Origin: Volutella citrinella
Lineage: Eukaryota > Ascomycota > Sordariomycetes > Hypocreales > Nectriaceae
Direction of reading: 5' to 3'
NCBI GenBank assembly: GCA_034401135.1
Contig: JAWZSP010000006.1
Span: 1,736,001 to 1,800,000 of the forward strand
Length of the DNA: 64,000 nt
Shown here one piece after another: positions 21,453 through 35,692 of this stretch. A model generated the notes under the pieces. That model was not told the DNA's origin. It did no database searches and saw only the letters and a list, made by a program, of their open reading frames with translations. A program made the position numbers and the translations under genes. Positions within the stretch are counted from its first letter, which is position 1; the number at the start of each line of letters is the position of its first letter.

Positions 21453-24400
21453 TATTAATAGCTCTTATTTAATTATACTACTTATATAATACTAAGTAAT
21501 ATTTATAATAGTATTTTAAGAAAAAAAGCCTATTATTACTAGCTTATTAAGTACTTATTAAAATACCTTACTTAATAATAATATTATAAAGAATATTAAG
21601 AAAGAATCTAATAATAATTATAAATTAGATATTACTTAACTTAAAGTAGATAATACTTTTTTAAAAAAATAATTAGAAGATATAAAAGTATACTCTACTT
21701 AGATTAAGAACTATATTAATAAGTAGATTAATTAACTAACTTAGTAAACTACTATTCTTAATAAGTAATTAATTAATACTTAAATAAAGAATATAAGCCT
21801 TAAAGAAACTATTAATACTATTAAAGATATATAGATATATAGATTTTAGAATGCCTTAAGAATTAAGAATATTAAGTATATAGGACTACTTATTAAAGAT
21901 TTTAAAGAAGTTATTAAACTAAAGAACTTTAAATTATAGAAAAGTAATAAAACTACCTTAATTAACTTTATTATAATACTCTAATCTTATTTTATAATAT
22001 ATAAGAATATATTTAATAATAAAGAATATAAGGTATAATTTGCTATTAGGCTCCTTTAAGAAGACTTATAGACTATTATAAATACCTATCTTAAGGATTA
22101 TTTTAAAAACAGCCTAGCTATTAGAAAGGGGTTCACTTAGACTTTATTTAATAATTTTAAAGCTTTTAAATAAATACTAATTAATAACTTTAAAGAAGTT
22201 AATAAAAGGTACTAAGTATTTATAGCTATTTAAAAACTTAACTAGTATAAGGCAGTATTAGCCTATTTAATTAAATTCTAATATTTATTAAATAAACTTA
22301 ATTAGACTAATAAAATAGTAATTAATAAGTTTTACTAAGAACTTAAAGATAATATTAAAAATAAATTAGTAAAAAATATAAGCCTATTTATAGACTTTAT
22401 AAGCTATAGATAACTTACTATTAAAATTAATAACTAATTATTTAAATAATCCTAGGAAAAATAATATAAAAGTAGAAATAAAAATCACAGGACTTAGCTT
22501 AAGTAGAATTAAGAAAGAAAGTAATTTACTCTAACTTTTTATAAATAAGCGCTAGGACTAATAGAACTTAATAATACTTAGAAAACTCTTTACTAAAACT
22601 ATAATAAGTATAAGTACTAATTATTTAAGTATTATAACTTAATAAAAATAAATAATAAGTTTAAACCTAAGTTTAACTAGGTTCTTAAAAATAAAAAGGT
22701 ATAATTTATTAATATATAGTATAATAAGAATAAGTAAATAGCTATTTATATAGTTAAAATAATCTAAGTTATATAATTAATAAATAACTTAAAATAAGAT
22801 ATAGTTATTATAACTTATATAAAAAAAACTACTAGATATAAGGTCGAACTTAGACTTATTTATTTAAAAATATAAAATAATAAGTATACTTAGTATACTA
22901 TATATAAATAAACTAGATATAAAGTATAATATTATAACTTAATAGAGTATATTAAAAAAGTAAGACTTAATAATTTCAACTTTACTTAATAGTTAATAGG
23001 GTACTATAATAAAAAAGTAGTAAGTATTAATTAAGCCTTTTACTTTAAGAAGAAAAAAAAAGAATATACTTACTTTTTATACCCTAAGTATTAGAAAAAA
23101 ATAGCCTGCTTTACTTCCTAATAATAGTAGGAATAGTATATAAGATAATACTTATTAGTATATTAATAACTTACTAAGTAACTTAGAGTTATAAAATAAT
23201 AAAATAAGACTTAAAAAGAATAATAATAAAAGTATAAAAAAGACCCCTTAGAATACTAAGAATAAGACTAAAAAGAAGACTAAGAATAAGTAATTAATAA
23301 AAAATTTAACTTTATAAATTAAAATATAAGCTATAAAAATAAGATATAAACTATTATTATATTAACTATACCCTAACTCTATATAGGTAAAATAAAGGAT
23401 TAATATAATATTTTAGTATATTCTATATACTAATTAGAAGTATATAAAATATTTACTTAATAATAGAATAAGTATATTATATTAATTAAAGCTTATAATT
23501 ATAAGCCCTACTAAAGAAATAATAATATACTAAAACTTTAAGGACTGATACTTAATATAAACTAAGAAAAGCTAATTAAAATTATTATTATAGCCTAATT
23601 AGGCTATAATTAAATAAAGGGCTTAAGGAATAAAATCACTTTTATAATAGTACTTATTATAAAAGATAAGTATAATACTTACTATTAATAAAAAAGGAAC
23701 TTATAGTAAAAGCAGGTAGAAAGCTATTTTAGATAGCAGAAAGTAGAAAACTATTTTATAAAAAAATAAATACTAGTTCCTAAGGGACTTATATACTAGC
23801 TTAATAATGCTAAACTACTATATATAATATAATAAAGATATAATTAATAAAAAGGACTGACTTTAAAACTAACTTTTAATAACTAAATTACTTTCTAAAT
23901 ATAAGAATAAGAAAAAGTAAATAACCTCTATATCTAAGAGAAATTATAATAATTTTAAATATATAGACTTACTTCTGACTAATTATTATAAGTTAAGTAA
24001 AATAGAGCTTTCTTACTAAGACTAAGCTTATAAAAAAATAAGCTTTAACTATAGGACTTAAAAAGAATAGACCCTTAATATAAAAAGATAACCTAGGTTT
24101 TTTATAAACTAAATTAATAAAAAAAGAAAGAAAGTTAAGTATATACCTTAGCCTAGTAGCTTACTAAAAGAAGTATAGTAATTATTCCTACTTTTATATA
24201 AAATAATAAGTAAGATTATATTAATACTAATATAAAGGACTTAATAATATTTAGTTTATATAATATAAAGTATAGAGACCTATCTTAGATATATTACTAT
24301 AACTATATATATTAAATATATAAAGAAATAAAAAGGAAGTATAATATATACTTAACCTAACTTAATTAAGATATAAAAGAACTAGTACTATTATTATAAG

Positions 24401-27400
24401 ATAGTAAGTACTAATAGAAAATAATAAGAAGATTAGAATATAATATAGTCACTATTAACTTATAATTATACTATAGAATACAATTATATACTTATATTAA
24501 TATAGAATACAGAGTATATATAAAGTATAAGCTTAACTAATACTATTATAATAAAGGATATAATAATAAGGGAAAAGAAAGATATTATTAGTAACTAAGC
24601 TATTTAAATAACTAGAAAACCTAACTAAATAACTTAGTATTATTACTAATAATTACAGGACGTAATTAATAATAAAAATATAAGTTAAAAAGAAATAGCT
24701 AGACATGCTAATTAATAGCAAAACTAATATAAACTATATCTTACTATAGCTAGTTAACTAGATATAACTATTCTAGATAGAGAAGGAATGATTATATAAT
24801 ATAATAAACCTAGAAGGATCCATTTTTAATTATAATAATAAGGTTATTAATTATAAAGTTAAGTATATAAAGACCTATATAAATAGAAAGAATAAAAGAA
24901 TTAATTATAATATTATATTAATAGTATTATATAATATAGTCCTAGGATATAAATAGTTATACTAGTAAAACCTATTTATTAACTAAAAGACTAGCTATAT
25001 TTAGGACTAACTAAATACTAATATTAATAAGCTTTATAATAATATAAGATCTTAACTTAAGAATAGTTATAAGTTAACTAATAATAAGATAGATAATATA
25101 AATACTATTACTATTTTAAAAAGGATATTATAAAAATAATAGAAGCTATATAATAGACAAGCTTAATAAGTTATTATATACTTATAGAAATAGCTTATAT
25201 AGCTTAATAAAATACTTAAAGCTTAGAAATTAAAGAATAAACTTAATAGACTTACCTTAATACTACCTTAGTACTAGAAGTATAAATAACTCTTTATAAA
25301 AAAACTAGAAATAGGATTACTATTATATAGATAATAGGATTATAAAATAGTCCTTAAAGATAGAAAAATAATAAAATTCTTTCCTATTTATAACTTAAAT
25401 AAAATAGAACTTATAACTCTTAAAAAATACTTAGAAGAAATACTATATAAAGGTTATATATAAGTATTAACTTTAAAAGCTAGATACTTAATTATATTTA
25501 TTTTAAAAAAAAATAGTAAACTTAGGCTAGTAGTAGACTACTAATAACTTAATAAAGTAATAATAAAGGATTAAACTCTGTTACTACTTATTTTAGAAAT
25601 AAAGAACTAATTATAAAGAATAAGGAAGTTTATTATACTTAACCTAAAAGGTATATATAACTTAATATAAGTTAAGGAAGGATATAAATAGAAGATTGTA
25701 TTTAAAACTAAGTTTAGCTTTTTTAAATACTTTATTATACCCTTTAGTTTAATAAATATACTAATATTATTTTAGTAAATAATTAACTATATACTATATA
25801 AATACCTTAATATATTTATAATATATTATCTAGATAATATCTTAATATTCTTAGAGAATAATAAATAATATATAAAATATATATATAAAGTATTATAGAA
25901 ACTATAAGATATAAAGCTACTAATAGAACTAGAAAAGAGTAAGTTTTATATAAATAAAGTAGAATTCTTAAGATATATTATCTCTTATAATAAAATCTAT
26001 ATAAACTTAAAGAAAATTATAATAATATAAGATTAGCTAAACCTAATAAAATACTTAATAATAAAAGATATCTAGTTATTCCTTAGATTTACTAATTACT
26101 ATTAAAAGTTTATTAAAAACTTTAATAGTAAGGTAGTACTTTTAACTAACTTAATAAGAAAAAAGGTTACTTTTAAATAAATAGATAAAGAATAAATAGT
26201 ATTTAAAGTAATATAAAATATAATTCTTAAAGAACCTATACTTATTATATTTAATTTAGATAAACTTATAGAGCTTGAAATAGATACTTTAGATAGTAGC
26301 TTAGGAGTTTAAATTAAATAATAAGATAAGAATAGGAAGTTATACTTAATTATATTCTACTTATATAAACTTATTAAAGTAGAACTTAATTACCTTATTT
26401 ATAATAAAGAATTCCTAGTTATTATTAATACTTTTAAAAAGTTTTAATAATACTTTAAGAGAAGTAACTATTAAATTAAAGTTTATATAGATTATAAAAA
26501 TATCTCTTACTTTATAATTATATAGAAACTAAATAGGTAATAATTATAATATACTAAATATCTATTTAAATTTAATTATACTATTATTTATAGAAAGGGA
26601 TCTAAGAATAGTAGAGTAGATACTATTAGCTAAAGACTAGACTTTAAATTAAATAATATTAAAATAGAAATATAGCTTTTTAAATAAGATAATAAAAGGA
26701 ACTATATTTAGAACCTGATTAGCTAAATTATTACTCTTAGATAAATATAATAATAAGAACTAACTATCTAAAATAAAATATAAGAATACTTAGTAAATAA
26801 AAACTAACTAAGACTACTCTTTATACTTAATAAACTTTAATATACTCTTATTAGAAAAGTATATAAGTATATCTTATATAGATATTAAAGAGTAAAGAAA
26901 ATAGTTAAATATTTAAAATAGAACTATATCTTTTTATAAATAAAAAAGATAGTAAAATAAGTTATTTTAGTATATAACCTTTATAAGAAAACCAAGGTAT
27001 TATAATATAAACCCTATAAAATATTATAATTACTACTAGTTAGTAAATAACTATAGTATTTAGTTATAATAAACTTTATTATAAAGCTATTATTATTAAA
27101 AGACTTAATTACTAAGATATACTTTAATAGTATATATATAATTATAGACTAATTTATAAAGTTTATATACTATATTCTATATAAAAAGGAAATAGATATA
27201 GAATAACTAGTATTTATATTTTATAAAATAATAATCTTAGCTTATAGCTTACTAATAGAGATCATTTTTAATAAAGGATTAATATTTATATTAAAGTTTA
27301 ATTAAGGATTTATAAGTATATTAAGCCTGAACTATAAATTAATTATAACCTTTAGAGTATAAGTTAATAGTTAAATAGAATATTTAAATTAAGAGATAGA

Positions 27401-28837
27401 ATAATACCTTAGGTATTATATTAATTATATATAAAATAACTAGGTAGAATTACTACTAACTGTATAATTATTATATAATTTATTATATTATAGTAGTATT
27501 AATATAATACTAGCCTTAGTACTTTATAATTATAACTTAGATATATACTAATAACTATAAAAAGGACCTTTAAATATTAAAACTATACTTAAAATAGACT
27601 AAATCAAGGCAATATACTAAGAAATAAAGATAGAACTTAAGTATATTTAGAACTAGATAAAGAAATATTATAATAAGAAAAGATTAAAAAGACTGATTTT
27701 TAAAAAGAAAGATATAGTCTACCTATTTATAAAAAACCTAATAATAATATAATAAAATAAAAAATTAGATTATAAGTTTATAGGACTTTATACTATTAAA
27801 AAATAGATCTTAATAAGTAACTATAAACTAGACTTACTTAAGAGTATTAAAATATACCTAATATTCTATATCTTACTCTTAGAATTAGTTAAAAATACTA
27901 TTAGAATATAAATAGATATACTATTATAATAAGAACTAAAAGTTCTACTTAATACTAAATAAGCAGTTAAAGAAGTCTTAGATAAAATATATAAAGATAG
28001 TAAAACACTTTATCTAATTAAATAGAAAGACTGGCTTAAATCTAAAAATATATAGGAACCCTTAGAAAACCTTACCTATTATAAAAAGAAGCTCAGGGAG
28101 TTTTTAAAGTAATAAGCGACCTAGAGTTAATAAAACCAAGACTAAGCAAATCCTAGTCTATACTATCTAAGATACTAATATTATATAACTCCTTTATTAT
28201 AGCAGCCTTATATACTTTAAGAGTAGTAAATAACTGATTCTTCTTATTAAGACCCTAAAGATTATAATAAAGTGCTTTTATATAATGCGCTTTTACTTTC
28301 TTCTTAATTATATAAATATATAATAAATAGGCAGTAGTAGTAGTAATATAAGCCTGCACCCTAGCTATCTCTTCCTAAAGAGCTAATAATTTATTACCTG
28401 CCTTTTTCTTATTATCTTCTAACTTATTCTCTTAATTAATAAGTTTTATAACTAAATAAAAAGAGAATTAGTACTTAATAAAACCAGAGATAATACACTA
28501 CTTATAAAAAGAAGCTATATAGGTACTATTATAAGGTTTGTATATTTTAATATAATTTATATAATAGGATAAATTATTTAATATAAGATATAGCTTATTA
28601 AAATAGAAGTAATAAGTATAAAGTATATTAGCCTCCTTATAGAATTTAATAACTATATTAAGAAGGATATTATATTTAGAATCTTTTTATTTAAATATAT
28701 ATGATTTAGTTACTTAGCCTGATATTATATTAGTATAATAAAAAATAATAAAGGTCTAAGTTATATAAAGGAATTTATAAACTAATAAGTTATAATATAT
28801 AGCCTTAGGAGTAAGACCTTAAAAGAAGGAGATATTA

Positions 28838-29254
28838 TGTTAGAACTTAATGCTAATATACAGTACCTTGATATATAGCGTAAGTATATAGGCTAGAAGA
28901 ACCTATATTTAAACTTAGACCCTTAATTAATTAGGGATAGAGTGATAATAAATAGAGTAATAGTGCTTTAAGAGTGTAATACTCTAAATATATAAATATT
29001 TTTTAAATAATTACTTTAAGTAAATATAGTAATTTAGTATAAATATCCTTATTATAATATAATAAAAAGGACTAGCCTTTTTAACTATTAATAATACTTA
29101 GTTATTATAATACCCCTTACTTATTACTAAATATAATAATATATTTATCTTATATACTAATCAATACTTAGTATTATACCTTAGTATAATTACTAATATA
29201 AACCTTAGTATAATTATTACTATTTATATAGTTAGAACCAGCCTGGTTATTATA
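28838..29254 (+). repeat. 3' LTR of element A
   Basis: 417 bp beginning TGTTAGAAC and ending ...GTTAGAACCAGCCTGG plus a R IPed terminus. It is more mutated at its 5' end than the 5' LTR, less so at its 3' end. Confidence 0.85.
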
Positions 29255-32200
29255 ATAATAGATCCCTATACTTAGATTTTATAATTATATATTATCTAAA
29301 GTATATTTTTATAATTTATCTATCCTTCTTAATAATAATCTATTTAGTTAGGTTATTATTATTATTTATTATTTTTATTATTTAATATTTAAAGCTATAA
29401 TTATTTACCTTATAGCTATATTAATTATATACTTTATATAAGTTATATTATATATTATATAAAAGTTGTTTTATATTATAGACTTTTATATCTTATTTTA
29501 TAACTTAGAATTATTAAGTATTTTCTTAAATTAATATAAAATAGACTTATTTTTTAAGTTTTTTATATTTTTATTTAAAGTATCCTTTCTTTTTATAGTT
29601 ATAATAAGTAATATCCTTTTTATCTATTTTAATAACTCTAAGTCTTATAAGTCTTGATTTAGTATTATAAAAAGTATTAGTTTAAAAAGTATAATTATAT
29701 TAATATTATTAATTCTTACTTTTAAAGTATTTAAGATAGTATAAGTTAAAGTTCCCTTTTTTTTTATATATTACCCTTTCTTAATATTATTTATATTATT
29801 ATTTATTAATTTTAATTATTATTATAATATACTCTATTAAAATATTAAGGTAGTTAGCTTTAAATAGTTTATTTTTAATTTCTTCTTTTAGTTTATAATA
29901 AAAATGTTTTATTAGTAGTTTTTTATCTTATCTAAGCCTAACTAAGATTTATCTAAATATAGCTCTATAAGTTATAATAGATTTAGTTTATTTAAGTTTA
30001 AAAAGTTATATTATAACTTAGTATTCCTTATTTATATTTCTAAATATATTATATAATACTTTTTTAAAATTATCTTAATCTATAAAAATATCCTAAGTTT
30101 CCTAATTTCTTAAGTCTAGGTTATTTTTTAAGTAGTCCTTTATAATAGGTTTAAATTATATAATAATAATACTCTTAAAGTATCTTTAAGTAAAGAGGAC
30201 TTTAGCTTTACTATTTATTAAAATATTAAGATAAAACTTAAAGTAAATATTAAGGTAAGTAAGAAATAATATAATATTATTTATATATCCTTTAAATATT
30301 ATTAATTATAATAAGTATATATCTACTCTAGGGTCCTTTATAAGTACTAATAGGGGGTTTAGTAATAAAGTATTTATATATTTTTCTATATTAATAATAA
30401 GGTTATAAAGTTATATAACTTTAGTATTAATCTTATTATAAGTTATATTAGTATTATTATATATAAGTAGAGTTCTAGTACTCTAGATACTATTATTAAA
30501 TATATTAGCTTATAAGTTAGTTTTAAATATAGTTAGGTAAGGAGATATTATTTAATAATATATAAGGCTATACTAAATAAGAGCTATTAATATATAATAA
30601 TTAAATAGGTTCTAATTATATAAACTTAGTATAATATACTAAGGGTTTATATTAGCAGTCTAATATAATATATACTAAGCTTTAAATAGGTTAGTTATAA
30701 TCCTAAGTATAGTAATTATATTATTATATTAAGTAATAGTTAATTAAAATAATTAAAGTAATTAAATTATATTAATAACTAAAAAGCTACTTATACTAAA
30801 TATATACTTTTTATAAGTTTATATAATTTATCTAGTCCTTTATTATATAGCTTACTACCTATCTTTTATTTATTTTAAATTATAAAAATTATAATAATAA
30901 TCTTAATAATCTATTCTTAATTAATTTACTTAATATAAATTATAAAGATTACTATATAATCCTAGTAATCTATTCCTAATTAGTTATAGTTTTTTATTCA
31001 GGTTCTTTTATTTTATACGCTTTATATAAGTATAGTATATTAGCATCAGGTTCTGATATAAGTATATTAATACTAATTAAATAAGGCAAACTAGTACTAA
31101 AGCCAGGTAGTAGAATTCTTAGCTTAACTACCTCTCCTCTTTTTACTTAGAACTTTTATTACTTTAATAAGTAAAGCCTAGCTTATTTTTTATAGTCCTT
31201 AATACTTTTTAAAAATAGCTTTTATATTAACTTCCTACTTTAATTATAATACTGTTTATATTTCCTGTTTTATATAGCTATATAATTTAAGTAGTTACTT
31301 AAGTAACTTACTAAAAATCTTATTAACTATAAGCTGAAATAAAGCTTTATTTAGTTACTTATAATATTAGTTAGAGAGTATTAAATTAGTAAAGTATTTA
31401 GATTAAGATAGAGAATTAGTATAATTAAATATAATTTTTTCAGCTTTTTTTAAGTATATTAAAATAAATATAAGTTATAGACTAGCTAGGTTGTTTTATT
31501 ACTTTACTAAGCACTTCTATTTAATTAGGCTGCGCTTAGATAAAAAAGGATAGTTTTAAGTATTTATATAAATATTAAGTATAATACTTATATTCTAGTA
31601 CTTATAATAATAATAAAAGCGACCGGCCCCTTAGTTTAAAATTATATATCTCTTAAAGAACTTTATTAAGTAATAGAGTTGTATATAAGCCAGCCTTAAA
31701 AGCAGCCTTATATTATTCTCTTTAGTTATAATTACGAGATTTAAGATTCTTAATATACTAATAAAGCAGCTATTTATACTTAAGATATTATTTAATAAGT
31801 TTATATTAAAAAGAAGCTTAGCTTATAATATAATAACAGATTTAAAAGCTTAAAAAAAGTTAATAATTTTCTATTAGTATATTAAGTATATATAAAGGGT
31901 GTTTATTATAATTTTTATAATAGATTCCTTTTAACTATTAGGCTTACTTTAAGTAGAATTCAGTTTTAGAAACTTTAGGCTACTAAAGTCTATATTTATC
32001 TAAATATTAAAATCTTCTAACCTTATTACTTAGAACTAATATATTAAGGTATTTATAATATTATTAAGTATTTAAGATATATTAATTATAAGAGTAGCTT
32101 AAATATATTAGCTTACTAAGTTAATAAAAAGGCTTATACTAACTTATATCTTAAGTAAACTAGATAATTATACTAAAAAGGCTTAGTAATTACAGTTTAT

Positions 32201-34340
32201 AATCCGGGATACTAAGAGTCCGAGCTATTTAGTATATATATTAAAGCCAGCTACCTAGCTTTTTATCTAAGTATTTAGAAACTAAGATTATAACTAAAAC
32301 CTAGGCTATATTATAAGTCTGTCCTATTTATAGGTATTATATAAATAACTAGCTCTATATAATATTATTTATATTTTTAGTATTTTTTAATATAAGGTTT
32401 AACTCTTCTAGCTATTTATTATTAAGTTAGTAACTTAGGCCTTAGGCCTACTAATTAATTAAAAGTAAATAGATCTAAATATAATTACTATTATAAAATA
32501 CTACTTAATATTTTATAATAATAATATTTATAAATTTATTAATAGTAAAAGTAATATTACTTTAGTAGACTTTTTATAAAAGTAATAATTAAATATTGAT
32601 TCCTAAAATATAAATACTTTTATAATATAACCTTAGTTAGCTAGAAATACCTAACCCTTTTTTTTTAATTATAGATAATAAGTATAATATTAAGGCTTAG
32701 GCCTTATTAATAAAAAGATAGTAATAATAGTATATTTAGGTTAGTAGCAAGCTTTTATAGCCTAGGCTCTGAGATATTAATAAGCTCTACTCGATTTTAT
32801 AGTAGATTATAGTTATAATAAAATAATTAGGGTATAGGAAACTCTAAATAATTTATTAAAGTATATTTAGAACTTTGCTAAGATAGTGTTACTTTTTAAA
32901 ATAATATATAAAGCAGCTTTACTAAGCCTAGAGTTTAATAGTCCTTAGTTTTTTAAGAATATACTAATAGTAATAGTAAATATATACTATAAGCGCTTTA
33001 TTAAGTTTATAATAATAATAATAAATTCCTTTTATAGTAAGATATTCTAGCCCTGCTAGAAACTAATAATAAAAGGCCTTAGATTGACTTCTTTTATACT
33101 AGCTATATTTATATTAATATTTATAATAAGGTATATTAATAAAAGTATTAGAAGTTTTAATATAAAGTAAGAGAAGGATAGAGCTAAAAGGATTATATTA
33201 ATATAAAGTTATAAGCCTTTAAGTTATAAATATAATAAGTAAGCTTAGTTTCTTAATACTATATATATATTAATCCTGAGCTTTAAATAGTGTCTAAATA
33301 CTTAGTATCAGGCTATAAGCAGCTGTATATCTAAATAATCTTATCTAAAGTATTATAATCTAGGCTTGTAAAGCTCTTAGAAAGTGGTTTATTAAAAGGC
33401 AGGTGTCCTAAGTTTTAAATAGCTATAGTTATATCTATAAGTCGAGCTAGTGCCTTATTTTAATAGCTAAGCTCTTAATTAACCTAAGAGTTAAGCTGCC
33501 TTAGTATACTAATAATATAGTCCTTATTAATATCTACCCTTTTCTAGCTAATTATCTAGCTTTATAATTTTCGATTTTCTTCTTAAAAGTTATTAATCTA
33601 ATCTTTTAACTAAGTAAGTAGTCTTAGCTTTAACTTTAAAAATATTAAATAGTTTATAAAGTACTATCTTTAAGCTAGTAGTAGCAGGGCTTATAATATA
33701 AACCTAAGCTTTATAAATATAAAGAAAATAAAGAGAGGCTTTTTTATAATTCATATTTACCTAGATATTATGTCTTTAAAAGGTATATATTTATTATTAA
33801 GTCCTTATTTTTATAAATAGATATTCTTTACTTTTTAAGTAAAATTGTACTAAAGGCTATAGTATTAAGCTAGTAACTTAGATATAAGTTTTTATAAAGT
33901 AGTATAAAGAGTAGTATGCCTTTTATCTAGTAGTTAAGTAGTATAGCTATTAGTATAGCTTTAGCTAGATAAAGGTAGTTAATTTATAATTAGGTTAAGA
34001 GAAAACTAAAAGTTACTTTTATATTTAATATATATATTATCCTTAACTAAAAGTAGCTAGAAGCTGGGGTTATACTAATAGCTAGGTTCTAACTACCTAG
34101 CTATAAGACCTTAACTATTTATAATATGCCTTAAGTATACTTTATATATTATCAAACTATTAATATTCTTTTAAAGAATAACTATAAATCCTATTTTATT
34201 TTACTATTACTATACTAAGGCTCTTAATTATATTAACTCTACTATTTATTAGTATTAGTTTTCTTAGCTATAGTCTTTATAACAGAATACGCAGTGATAG
34301 AATAGCTACTATTATTATAAATATGCCCTTTTTAAACTCT
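29255..34340. other. Middle of the RIP island, unidentified degraded repeats
   Basis: About 5 kb of AT-rich DNA. Between roughly 31.0 and 33.8 kb the minus strand gives longer protein-like runs broken by TAG/TAA (for example NIDFSSLKFLKLNST near 31970), which suggests another degraded element in opposite orientation to A and B. No diagnostic RT, integrase or transposase motif could be read with confidence. Confidence 0.35.
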
Positions 34341-35236
34341 TAGCCTAAAAGGGCCCGGGACTTCTTAAGTCTAGACAACCTTAGCTTAAATATCAAAAGC
34401 AGGGTTTCTAACGCTACTAGTCAGGTAATTAATATTAATATCCTGGACAAAATTAATAATTTAGTCCTAGATCTTACCACGCGGGTCTTAGAGCTCACAG
34501 CCTAAGTAATAGCACTTTTAGACCCTGTGCTAAAAGGTAACTCCCTAAAGGTTACACTCAGTATAGATTAAGTCTGCTTTATCTAGGATAACGACTCTAA
34601 GCGTTGTTAAGACTTAACTGGATTAAGGAATAGCTCTTTCTTAAGACTAGTGAAAGTTAAGTAAGTATAATACTAATCTTAACTCTATAAAAGAGTCTTT
34701 TAATTACCGAACGCTTGCTATAAGGCAAAGTTGATATTGAAACTGCCTACTGATAGCGCTTAGAGCTTAGATATGAATTTTACTTAGGAGTCAAACAGTA
34801 TCTAATAGCAATCCTCTAGCTTTGGGATGCTATTATTAATAAGAAAGATGCTTTTAATAAGCTCGGACGCCTAATCTAGGATTGACAGTTTATTAAGTCT
34901 TTCCTTCTCTATATAAACACGATTCTAGTCAGGGTTAATATTAGGTCCTTGGGCCCCCCTGGTCTCCTAAGTAATACTGCAGCCTTGGCATTAATAAATA
35001 TAGTTCATCTACCCCTCCTTAGTACTAGCAGCAGCCCGGACTCACTGCAAAACCACAATATTTATATTCTAGCTTTATTAGACTATGAAGTCGACGACAC
35101 TATAATAGATAAAGAAGATAAAAGCGATGAGGATAATAACAATAGTAAGTATTACTACTATAAGGAAGAAGATAATAAAGATAATAAGGAAGATAATAAA
35201 GAATTCGAGGATGTCTTGCTTTTATTAATACCCTAC

Positions 35237-35241
35237 CTAGC
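35237..35241 (+). repeat. Target-site duplication, left copy
   Basis: ctagc immediately before the TG of the 5' LTR of element B. The identical copy is at 43453-43457. Confidence 0.8.
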
Positions 35242-35692
35242 TGTCAGAACCTGATGCTAATATACTATACTTATATAAGGTATATAAAATAGAAAAACCT
35301 AAATAATAAACTATAGCTAATTAATATTAAATTATTAAAATTATAACATGATCTTTATAATTCCTATTTAATAGACTAATTAAGGATAGATTACCTAGAT
35401 TATTATTATAATCTTAGTAATCTAGGATAAATAAAAGACAGGTAATAGGCTATATAATAAAAGACTAGATAAACTATATAAACTTATAAAAAAGTATATA
35501 TTTAATATAAGCAGCTTTTTAACTATTAATAATACTTAGTTATTATAATACTTTTTGCTTATTACTAGATATAATAATATATTTATTTTATATACTAATT
35601 AATACTTAGTATTATATTTTAATATAATTATTAATATAAACCTTAATATAATTATTATTATTTATATAGTTAGAACTAACTTAGTTATTATA
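35242..35692 (+). repeat. 5' LTR of element B
   Basis: 451 bp, begins TGTCAGAACCTGATGC. The 3' half is strongly RIPed compared with the other copy. Confidence 0.85.

Larger units (their letters stand above)
21036..29254 (+). mobile_element. Chromodomain Ty3/Gypsy retrotransposon A, RIP-inactivated
   Basis: 8,219 bp bounded by 417-bp LTRs that begin TGTCAGAAC / TGTTAGAAC and end in RIPed CA. Order: gag-like region (about 21.5-22.9 kb, with a zinc-knuckle remnant whose Cys codons now read Tyr), protease/RT region, RNase H, integrase, chromodomain. RT motifs survive: RLVVDY, then two stops, then LNKV (about 25520); FIILNLKGIYNLI; and YLDNILIF (about 25827, YLDD with the last Asp turned Asn). 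The integrase region reads NSIYIIID, stop, FIKFI at about 27126. The C-terminus (27967-28080) has the chromodomain pattern VLDKIYKDSKTLYLIK...EPLENL. This places it among chromoviruses. Every frame is stop-ridden with TAG/TAA, so it cannot act on its own. The flanks taact and ataat do not match, so no target duplication can be shown. Confidence 0.88.

Noticed and set aside
34949..35254. 101-codon ORF ending in the 5' LTR of element B
   Set aside because: Not a gene in itself; it is part of the split pseudogene and its last codons lie in the LTR.
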